DNA of 64,000 nucleotides, taken from the NCBI RefSeq assembly GCF_019649055.1, contig NW_026570227.1, positions 124,001 through 188,000 on the forward strand. The letters run 5' to 3'. Each line of letters starts with the position of its first letter. Within the stretch, counting starts at the first letter, position 1. The translations under genes and the position numbers were made by a program. The notes beneath the pieces are model-generated. The model worked only from the letters and a program-made list of their open reading frames with translations, was not told the DNA's origin and ran no database searches. This document shows positions 10,567 to 19,189 of the stretch, piece by piece. This stretch comes from Paramacrobiotus metropolitanus. Lineage: Eukaryota > Tardigrada > Eutardigrada > Parachela > Macrobiotidae.

Positions 10567-10903
10567 TATGATGGTGGATCTAGAAAGAATCCACGGACAG
10601 AGACAGAAACGGAATCTATCCTGCAGAGTGAGCAGTGTTGTATACTACGAGCTATGCGGAAACGCAAGACACCCGACAATCAACTGCACACTTTTATATC
10701 CCATTCATATAGCACTACAGATGCTCCCGCAGCAGATGCTGCGGGGCCAAAAGTACAGCAAGTTACTCAGACGACGATGGCTAGCAACTGAAGGATCTAC
10801 CAGATCGAAGAGCTGGTAGATGGAGAAAATCACTAGCAAAAACAGCAAAACAACTTAGCACCCGCACCTGTGCGGGCGTACGGGGAGGCCACTCCTCCTC
10901 ACA
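10567..10903 (+). repeat. Right LTR of the TRIM-like element
   Basis: Nearly identical to 9240-9574. It is followed directly by the GGCC duplication and then by the interrupted gene. Confidence 0.8.
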
Positions 10904-11983
10904 GGCCGAATCCCGGCGTCCTCCCGCTTCTGCACCAGCGCCTCCAAATCCTCGTGATGCGTGATGGGCGTGGTACCAGCTGGTATTCTTTGATTTCCTC
11001 GTACACCGGCAAATCGTACACGCGTCGCAAATGCTGTTCGGCTTCCACGCGCCGCACTCCCTGGGCGTCCTCCACCAGATGGATCAGCTGGTCCTCAGCA
11101 TGCCTCGGCACGAGGTTCTTCCAAAAATCGCCCGACATAATGACCATCATAGGATAATGAACGCCCAGCAGACCCAGCGTCATGATGGGCTGCTTTATGC
11201 GGTCGTTAACGAAGACGATAAAGTCCTTGGGGAGTCTTTCGTAGATCATCAGAAACAGTAACTTCAGCAGATCCTCCGGAGTCCATCCTCGTAGTCCAAT
11301 GGAATCCACGAATCCGTCTACATGCACAATATCCACCGTCCCGTCCGCGCGAGACGGCTTCGGTTACGGAACCTTGTTCAGCAACCACAAGAAGGTGGTC
11401 TTCCCGGTTCCCTTCGGACCCACCATTAGCACGGAATCCGTCTGCCGAATCGGCAATTCCAAGCCGTTGACAAAGGTGATTCGTCCTTCGCGCTCTGGGG
11501 GAGATGCAGTTCTTCAGTGACCCTTTTAAGCCGTTCCTGATTTTCCTTTATGGCGCTGGTTACCTCCAGCCGTTCGGCTTCGTATTCTGTCCGTTTCTCT
11601 TTCCATTTCAGCTCCCGTTGATCCTGGTCGCGCTACATATCCAGTTTCAGGCGCTCGCGTTCCAGCGCGTTGTTCTTCACGAGGTCATCGAGACGCTGCT
11701 GGAATTGCGCGTTCTGGCGTTGTTGCTGCGCCTGGTGTTCCTGCGCTTGATTGTTCATTGCCGCAACGAAAGGGGCCGTAATAGCGGCATAATCCACCGG
11801 CGGCGGTGAACTTCCGCCAAAGATATTACCCATGACAGAATGCGTTCGTTGGGTTAAAATCTATCGGATAATGAAAGCATTTTATTCATCTGAAACTGGC
11901 AGTCTCACAAGTGCGCGGTTCACTGTACAGCACCGGCATGAAAATGATTTTATACTGCCAACTCGGCGAAGGAGTGCGTGCCC

Positions 11984-12004
11984 TGTTATCGCATTGCAGC
12001 GATA
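11984..12004 (-). promoter_or_regulatory. Stem-loop upstream of P-loop copy 4
   Basis: Arms TTATCGC and GCGATAA around a six-base loop, about 150-170 bases before the start codon at 11833. It is the counterpart of the hairpins at 2890 and 4780. Confidence 0.5.
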
Positions 12005-12460
12005 AGTGATTACGCAAACGCCGTCGTGCACGATAGTTACGGAAGATACCATTCAAATATGCTGTTGATTCACACGGGTTTGTCCCGTGCATTGCAGACC
12101 GGCTTTGGCAAATACGATAAATCTGGCATGTTCGGATATGTAGGAGTACTTTGGCGATTTACACTTTGGCACAGCCGTGACCTGTGCTCGCATCGCTGCC
12201 GCATAAGTTTCTCTTTACCAAATATAAGGTACAGAAGGATCTTTTGGAACGAAGATTTCGGAACTGGGTGATGAGTCGGTAACTTTCTTGAAGGGAATTG
12301 ACAAACGGTTAAGTTCAAGAACTTATTACTTCTAGGGATAGCTTATTCCGATTAGCCGTAGCGCGCAGCACGTCAATGACATCAGTACAGCCTTGCTTAG
12401 TTACTGAATCTAGGCGTTATTACCTCTCTGAAGCAAATACTTCCACAGTGGATGGCGAAG

Positions 12461-12909
12461 CAATTTATCAAATCATCGAGTTGTCAGCAATTTATCAAAT
12501 CATCAACCAGCTGACCAAACTGACGGCGGTGGCTCTGGATGAAAGAAGCAGGAGACGGTTAGCCATTTAGTCTTTGCAGTCACGAGCGATCGTCATCGAG
12601 GAACACCAGCTGTCGGCTCCATACGGAATCAACTAGACCGGCAGATGGTTAACGGTAGTTTGCTGTTTATTGACGGAAGCGTTGGCTTAATTTTGTATGG
12701 AATTTTGTTCGTTTGGAAGACTTGTGATTATCTCTGTACGCCTAACTGAAGCAGTGCACTTCGATGTTTATCGCGTTTCGGACACTTTTGCAATACGGAT
12801 TCTCGTACCACAGACAGGGTTCTCTATACCTTGATCCACATGGGAAAACTTGATAAATTTTTAATAATCTTATGTATAAATAAATTTGTATAACAACGAA
12901 AATTATCAT
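12461..12909. other. Host DNA up to the giant element
   Basis: No gene seen. It contains a short direct repeat, GCAATTTATCAAATCATC, near 12460-12505. It ends in TCAT (12906-12909), the left target duplication of the giant LTR element. Confidence 0.5.
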
Positions 12910-13343
12910 TGTCAGAGGCCCACGACTGCGCCTGGTGCGTACGGCCCACCATGGACGTACTTGCACTCATGCTTGCCGTTATCGCCTCTCTCGCTGTACG
13001 TACGTGTGCTGCTGCACTGCACTCATATCCGCTGAAGCGGATATACGCGGCGCACACACTGAGCATACTTGCTCTCTCGTCCCTCTCTCGCAGTATGACT
13101 CAGCGTTCATACGCTCGCGTTGGATTGAGTCCAGTCTGCGCATCATCACACAGCTGATGGCACACAGCACGTGCTTGCCGCCAGTTGCTTCTTTCACGCC
13201 TTGGCGAACGCTCAAGAGCTTTTCTAGCATTCACCTGCTTAGCCATCAGTGCTTTGTTCTTGCATTCCTGCTATTACGCAGCATTGTTCCCTTTATTTGT
13301 ACAATAAAGCACACTCGTGATCTCCTCGCGCTTGCCTGTTACA
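12910..13343 (+). repeat. 5' LTR of the giant element
   Basis: 434 bp, TGTCAGAGG...CTGTTACA. It holds a near-perfect hairpin (ATATCCGCT, two bases, AGCGGATAT; 13027-13046) and an AATAAA at 13303-13308. I see no clear TATA box. Confidence 0.93.
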
Positions 13344-13361
13344 TGGTAAACAGAATCGTTT
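13344..13361 (+). other. Candidate primer-binding site
   Basis: TGGTAAACAGAATCG begins directly after the LTR's terminal ACA, as expected for a tRNA primer site (TGG pairs with the tRNA CCA end). I could not match the tRNA. Confidence 0.45.
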
Positions 13362-14648
13362 GGTTTTCTTTCGACGGACCTTTTGAGGAGACGGTGAAGG
13401 CTCAAATTACGGAGAACTGGTTAGGAACCTGAAAGTCACTGCTAGATTGATTGCTGAAGCAATCTCTACCTTGACTTTGATCAGAACGGTCGCATCGTCT
13501 TACAGCTGAGGAAAACGAGGATCACTGAAGTGATTCTTGCCCAGCTGGTGAGCACAGTTCCTTGGTCTCTTCCACATTGAAGAGCGGAATCTCATTTCCC
13601 AAACGTACGGACTTTTCCCAACTGACGGATCAGACTCGAACGAGAGTCTGCAGCGCGAACGGATTAACACAATTATACGGGGACCATCGGTTTGAACACC
13701 GACCCGCAACTTTACTCGCGGATTTCAGCACGGAAACGACGGATTTCCGACCTCGGACGGAGGAAATCGACCGGAACCGACACCGACACCGACACTGGTA
13801 AAGTCACGGTTATAGGTCGATTCTAGCCGAAACTAGGTCGGCATTTCACTTTCTAACGGTAGAAAACTATTTCTATCCGTAAATCTAAAATGTCTAACGG
13901 TTAAAAAGTAATTTTCGACGGAGAAACCGACTCGGAATTTTGCTTTTGGTCGAGAACCGACCTGTCAGGTCAACGAACCTGTCTAGACAGTAAGACAAAG
14001 GCTAACCGGCAACAGGTCGGAAATTCTCTTATTTTTGATTTCTAACGGTGTTTCGACCACCAGAAAATTTTCTTAATTAATAAAATTAATTTCTAACGGT
14101 TAAAACTTCAAAATCCGACTAGATAAACTTTCTAGCCGACCTAAAATAATTTGTTTTTCTCGCGGGAAATAGCGCGAAAATTCTCGAACTTCCTTGTGAC
14201 GTCATAACGACCGTTTATCAGTACTTAAAGAGGCAGCCAATCAGCGTGCAGGGGAAAATTCCCATAGCTTAACATAGGCGTGATTCATCGTTTTTTGCAA
14301 ATTTTGCACGCGGCTCGCATTCTGTGACGTAGGCAGAAGTGCAAGATCACTTAACCTGTTACGTCACACCGGTCAGCACAGTAACATAGGACGTACTACA
14401 CCGTACTACTATTACGTACTGTACTGTACCACTGTACCGTATAATAATACCCTGTGTACTGAGTCATCAACAGACACATCAACAACAACAACAACATTTC
14501 ACCGGACGTTCCTGACCCTCGGAAGTTCCTGAACAAAAAGACGTTCCTGATTTTACCGAACATCTTCACACAGAAGATTGTTCGATTTTCTCTTTCTAAT
14601 CTATTAAAACCTTTAAGGCTCCATCAGAGCCGACCTGAGTCGACAACA
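13362..14648 (+). other. 5' leader of the giant element
   Basis: Non-coding, 1.3 kb. It holds at least four copies of TCTAACGGT (near 13853, 13892, 14041, 14092) and many CCGACC/GGTCGG-type words. A GTAAAG after CTG near 13798 could be a splice donor. The end is rich in CAACAACAACA just before the ATG at 14649. Confidence 0.55.
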
Positions 14649-17600
14649 ATGTCGACCTCCCGAGAAAACGAATACGCCAAGAAGTTCAACAAGGACTATT
14701 CTCGGCGTGCGAACACGACCGGGAAGTACTCACTCAGGTACGCCGGTCAGGACAAAAGTCAGCCGTCCTCAACCGACTCGACTAAGTCGGCCGAAGCAAG
14801 GGAGAGGCGTAACGAACGGATTCTCCTAGCCGACTCGAATCCGACCTCGGATGACAGTTTTGAGGACGCCAGGGATAAAACATTCCTGGATACCCAAGCT
14901 GACGTAGCAGCCCCGTCCCACCCGACCGGGGGGAATGTGGAACAGCTGCAGGCAGAGACCACATTGTCTCATGCCGACTCGGAGCCAAGCTTACAAAGAG
15001 CTCAAGACTCGGTAACGGCTACAGAAGCCACCGAGCTCGGACGGCAATCACCCAACAGGACGGAAGAAGTGCCGAAACCGACCTCGTCCAACATGGACAT
15101 ACCGACTAACCAAGTCGGAAGGAAATCGCCGACCACACAGGCCGAGCGAAAATCTCCGAGTAGGGAAGTCGACCAACAGAAGGTCGACCTACCAGCAGCT
15201 TCAGAGGTCGAACAACCGACCCCGACCGGAATGGAAAAACTGATATCTGAAGTCGGCAAAGTCCAACCGACCACACAGGTCGGAAGGATTTCACCGACCT
15301 CAGAGATTGGAGAAAAGGAAGTCGGCAACAAGCAACCGACTTCCCTGGAAGGGCAACCAACCGACACAAAGTCGGATGTGGCCGTCCAGCCGACTAAACT
15401 ACCAACTCGAACAGAAGATTCCGAGGTACCGCCACGAAGCGGCCCTCGCCCAGCTGGATCACCGACCAGCATACCGGCGCCCACCGAACGGATCATTTCA
15501 CCGTTGAGCCGACCTTCGCCAACCGGAAGCGAGTCGACTCGAGTAACCGAAGCTCAACAAACGGTGAAGTCGACTAAGGCGACACAAAGTCGACCTGTCG
15601 ACCTGAAGATCCGACCTTCGCCGCTGATGTTCGAACCTGGCGAACTTGGTAGCGAAAAAACCCCGACACCGAACGACGAAGTCTTTGACACGACAAAGGT
15701 GTCAAGACCGAACAGTGCGGACGGATTCTTCACGGCACCGGTGAAGTCCAACCAGGACGACCTCACCTACCAGGCCAGTGCACTCGAATACACGGCAAAG
15801 AAGTGGATAGCGGCAACACCGCCCGAGAAGATTGAAGATGTCGACCTACTCCGTGCGAGATGCCGTAAGCTGATCACACAGATCGCTTTGGCAGATCAAA
15901 TTGTAAACTTAACGGAAGGATCGCTCCGCAACTCGGCGGATACCCACAAACTCGAACGGAGAAAGTGGGAGCGAGATATGGCCGATGCCAACAAAGGCAT
16001 CGCCACCCAACAACGAGAAATCGACCGGCTAAACGCCATACTGAAGCGAGCTGACTTACCGTGTCGATACGAGGATGACCAAATCGCCATACTTACCGGC
16101 AGATTGGAGCGGTCAACAGCGGCCGTCTTCGAAATCAAAAAAGAGCTCGACGAGGCGCACAAAGCCCTCGAAGAAGCCCAGAAAGACCTGGCCGATGTAC
16201 AGACCGCACTGGTCGAGTCGGAGCAGGCAGCCGGAGCGTTCCACCAGCAACTCAACACGGCCAACGAAGAAGCCGAGGTCTATCGAAACGAAGTCGATAG
16301 ATACGTGGTGGAACTGAAGAAGGCCGATGACGAGATCGACCGTTTAACACATAGAGTAGACGAGCTCGAGTCGGAAATCGAACTTGTCTTCACCAGAATG
16401 GGACGACGGTTCATCGACGCGAACGCTCGGGACATGGGCTTTCCTAACCAAAGGACAGCCGATGTCGACCTGGTGGAAGCAAACGCCCAGCTAGCCGACC
16501 AGGTCCATGGACTGAACCAAGTCCTCAAGGAGGAACAGAAACTCCGAGCTCAACTGGAGTATAACCTGAACGAGGCCCAGAAGGTAAACGAGGCGCAACA
16601 CAGCCGCATTCTTTATCTCGAGGCTCGCGAAACCGAGCTGTACGAATTTGGCGAACAAGCAGCTCGTAACCTCACAGAAATGATGAGGCAGATGGACGAA
16701 ATGGACATCGAAACAAGGTGTCTGAGGGAAGAAAAGAAACACCTGAAACAAAGCCAGGTCGAACTTTCCCCATACCGGGAACAAAACCGGGTTGAACCGC
16801 CCTCATACCGGACGTCCATGGCACAGGATCAACAGCCGTCACGAACAATCAGTGACATCCTGTGGGGAATTAACCCGACCCAGGAGATAGCGAAGAAGGA
16901 GAACAACACCTCCTACTTCGTCGGAGTCGTAACAACCGACCCGAGTGTGGGAACAATCCCACAACCACCAGCAGTACCGAGTGCTCCAGAACCGGAACAC
17001 AATACATCAACCGCGGCACCACGAGTGCCAACGACGAACGTGGCGACAACGACGTCGGTCGGTGCGTACACCAGCACCTCGTACGCGACGCGGACAACAA
17101 TGTACGCGCCGGTACCTAATGCCAGAGGAGACCGGGCGACGGACGCCGAACGTCTCCCAATTCAGCCACCAAGGCCTGGCATGGACGCATATCGCCCACC
17201 AAGGACGAACTCCAATCCAAACTTCCTCCGCCAGAACCCGCAGTTCGACTCGGAACGCGGGCGAGCTCGGTCATTCAACACGACTGACCAGCAGCAGGAC
17301 GGACGAAATGGAGAAGATAGCTCCGACCAACAAGGCCGGAGGCCCCCAAACCGACCTATACAAGGTCGGATGCCGGTTCAGGGAACACAGCCCGACCGGT
17401 ACGGAAGAGTCCACGACCAGCCAAGCGGATTCTATCCGCCGGCGCCGAGACAAAATCGAACGCCCCCTCCACAACAATATGGAGGACAGCCGCCTCGTCA
17501 CGCAGACCAGGCTCAGGCTCGGCATCCGCAACAGGACGGATACGATGGCCACGACGACGTCGCCTACCAACAGGAAGCGTACGAAGACCAACAAGGTCAC

Positions 17601-17711
17601 ATGCCATATGCCAACCCACCACCAGCCCCGGCTGCACAACAAGCTGCGCCGGCGGCACACCCAATCCCCTGGAACAGAATCCAGCACACGTTGCTTTGGT
17701 ACGAGCAATAG
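14649..17711 (+). CDS. Giant element: 1020-residue coiled-coil protein before gag
   Basis: First long frame after the leader. Residues about 1-380 are disordered and rich in Pro, Thr, Ser and Glu, with repeated QPT and SPT words. About 390-720 form a long coiled coil (RLNAILKRADL, ELDEAHKALEEAQKDL, LEYNLNEAQKVNEAQ). The last 300 residues are rich in Pro, Gln, Arg and Asn. It overlaps the capsid frame that follows by 16 bases. It could be an N-terminal extension of Gag or a separate structural protein; I do not recognise a family. Confidence 0.75.
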   Translation: MSTSRENEYAKKFNKDYSRRANTTGKYSLRYAGQDKSQPSSTDSTKSAEARERRNERILLADSNPTSDDSFEDARDKTFLDTQADVAAPSHPTGGNVEQLQAETTLSHADSEPSLQRAQDSVTATEATELGRQSPNRTEEVPKPTSSNMDIPTNQVGRKSPTTQAERKSPSREVDQQKVDLPAASEVEQPTPTGMEKLISEVGKVQPTTQVGRISPTSEIGEKEVGNKQPTSLEGQPTDTKSDVAVQPTKLPTRTEDSEVPPRSGPRPAGSPTSIPAPTERIISPLSRPSPTGSESTRVTEAQQTVKSTKATQSRPVDLKIRPSPLMFEPGELGSEKTPTPNDEVFDTTKVSRPNSADGFFTAPVKSNQDDLTYQASALEYTAKKWIAATPPEKIEDVDLLRARCRKLITQIALADQIVNLTEGSLRNSADTHKLERRKWERDMADANKGIATQQREIDRLNAILKRADLPCRYEDDQIAILTGRLERSTAAVFEIKKELDEAHKALEEAQKDLADVQTALVESEQAAGAFHQQLNTANEEAEVYRNEVDRYVVELKKADDEIDRLTHRVDELESEIELVFTRMGRRFIDANARDMGFPNQRTADVDLVEANAQLADQVHGLNQVLKEEQKLRAQLEYNLNEAQKVNEAQHSRILYLEARETELYEFGEQAARNLTEMMRQMDEMDIETRCLREEKKHLKQSQVELSPYREQNRVEPPSYRTSMAQDQQPSRTISDILWGINPTQEIAKKENNTSYFVGVVTTDPSVGTIPQPPAVPSAPEPEHNTSTAAPRVPTTNVATTTSVGAYTSTSYATRTTMYAPVPNARGDRATDAERLPIQPPRPGMDAYRPPRTNSNPNFLRQNPQFDSERGRARSFNTTDQQQDGRNGEDSSDQQGRRPPNRPIQGRMPVQGTQPDRYGRVHDQPSGFYPPAPRQNRTPPPQQYGGQPPRHADQAQARHPQQDGYDGHDDVAYQQEAYEDQQGHMPYANPPPAPAAQQAAPAAHPIPWNRIQHTLLWYEQ

Positions 17712-18247
17712 CCCACGGACGTCGGCAACCCTTACCACCGTTCGACTGGGACCACACCAAACTTCATGGGTGGCTTAAACAAATTCGAAGCCTGTATCGC
17801 CGAGCCCAACAATGGTACGAGGACGATCAGACTTTCATGGCCGACTTGGTAGCCCAACTAGATGGCCAAGCGGAGCATTGGCATACTCTCGAAGCCGCTG
17901 GAGAACCACTCGGCGGATGGCCGGTCAACTTATGGCTGACCAAGTTCGAGCAGCGATTTGCGGACAAGAACAAGGAAGTGAACATGATATCCCGAATAAA
18001 CAAACGGATATTCCGTTTCGGCGAAGAAACACCGGAACAGTATTACGATGCGATGATGTTCATGAAGTCCCAAGCCCCAACAATGACCGACCAGATGATA
18101 CTATATCATCTCAAGGAGAACATCCACGAACCCAAACTACGGGAGGCCCTGGAAATCAGGATGCCGGCGACGCCAATCGAGCTCCGTGACTACTTACGGA
18201 GCTTCGTCAACGGTAAAGAAATGTACGAGGTGCGCAAACAACGCTAA
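17696..18247 (+). CDS. Giant element: Gag capsid domain
   Basis: 183 residues resembling the retrotransposon Gag domain of Ty3/Gypsy elements. Recognisable blocks are WDHTKLHGWLKQIRSLYRRA, WHTLEAAGEPLGGWPVNLW, LTKFEQRFADKN and RFGEETPEQYYDAMMFM, then an all-helical C-terminal part. It forms the capsid of the virus-like particle. The gag region as a whole is not one continuous frame in this copy. Confidence 0.75.
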   Translation: MVRAIAHGRRQPLPPFDWDHTKLHGWLKQIRSLYRRAQQWYEDDQTFMADLVAQLDGQAEHWHTLEAAGEPLGGWPVNLWLTKFEQRFADKNKEVNMISRINKRIFRFGEETPEQYYDAMMFMKSQAPTMTDQMILYHLKENIHEPKLREALEIRMPATPIELRDYLRSFVNGKEMYEVRKQR

Positions 18248-18249
18248 GG

Positions 18250-19189
18250 CGACTACGCCAGAGTTCGGGCAGCAACACCTGCACCTGTCCCGACTCCACC
18301 TCCGGCGATACCACAACAGACTGGACATCAGCCACACATGATGCCGGGACATCAAACTCCGACGGCACAGTACGGACAACTGAGTCCGGCGCCGACGCCA
18401 CCGGTGCAACAAGCACCAGTCCAGCAACAGACGTGGGCAGGCGCGGCAGCAGCGAACCTGAATCCCCCGGCACCTGGAGTTGGAGCCCCCGTTAACAACT
18501 ACGGCGGCCCGGGTTATAGCTCGGGCGGTAACCAAAGCAACACAGGTTTTGGTTACGGACAGAACTCCAACCAGGGATACTCCGCATACGGACAGTAGCC
18601 TCCACAAGGATACGGCGGCGGAGGTTATGGTCGCGGTAGAGGACGCGGCGGCGGGAATCGCGGCCGTGGGAACTTCATTAACCGCGGCGGAGGCGGCGGC
18701 CCACAAGGCAACCGACCTCCCCAGGCACAACAAAGTGCCCGGCAAGGGACAACGTACGTTGACAAGATGGAGGCAGCCTTCTTCCAGTGGACGAAGGACA
18801 AGACCTTCCGGTGCAGGCACTGCATGTTCAATAACCATGACGAGTCGCGCTGCATCTATGGCTCGGATAACAATCCGAACCTTCGGTGGTACGACGACTG
18901 GTACCGCCGATACTCGACGAATGGCCCGGTAGGCTCGGTGAATCCCTTCTGGAAGGACATCGTGCCGCCGCCACGCCAACGCCAACAGGCAGGAGGCTCG
19001 GGTAGCCCCGGTAACGGAAACCGGTCGCCCGGCCAGGGGAATGGCGGAAACCGCAACAATAGCGGCGGGAACCAACAAGGTTCCCCGGCATACAGAGAAC
19101 CGTTGCCGCCCCGCCAGTTGCTGAACTCGACGCCACCCAACAATGGGCCGGCTCGGAGTAATTCCCCGGGAAACGCCCAAGGTCGATGA
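18250..19189 (+). CDS. Giant element: nucleocapsid-like Gly/Gln-rich region with a Cys-His box
   Basis: A stretch rich in Pro, Gln, Gly and Arg between capsid and protease frames, most clearly open at 18767-19189. That part carries CRHCMFNNHDESRC, a C-x2-C-x5-H-x4-C arrangement close to the zinc knuckle of Gag nucleocapsids, near 18810. It ends with a Gly/Asn/Pro-rich tail. I infer nucleic-acid binding. Confidence 0.6.

Larger units (their letters stand above)
9240..10903 (+). mobile_element. Non-autonomous LTR element (TRIM-like), 1664 bp
   Basis: Direct repeats of about 335 bp bound a roughly 990-bp interior with no recognisable retroelement protein. The empty site can be read from the sister gene copy and shows a 4-bp target duplication, GGCC (9236-9239 and 10904-10907). 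The repeats differ by only a few bases, so the insertion is recent. It must have been moved by enzymes of another element. The interior carries several small internal duplications. The orientation is nominal. Confidence 0.82.
9066..11833 (-). pseudogene. Coiled-coil P-loop family, copy 4, relic split by an LTR element
   Basis: Inverted near-copy of the gene at 4965. It starts MGNIFGGSSPPPVDYAAITAP at 11833, runs through the coiled coil, and keeps the DIVHVDGFVDSIGLRGW block (about 11280-11336) and the C-terminal NNATLQDFK (stop at 9066-9068). It is broken by a stop after the LKLDM stretch near 11635, by frame changes near 11500 and further on, and by a 1664-bp LTR element between 9240 and 10903. 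Its flank to about 12460 is also shared with the flank of copy 2, so a unit of about 1.8 kb was duplicated in inverted orientation around copy 3. Confidence 0.8.

Noticed and set aside
16945-17778. A 277-codon frame overlapping the coiled-coil protein
   Set aside because: It is an Arg/Thr-rich shadow of the real frame, with no independent support.
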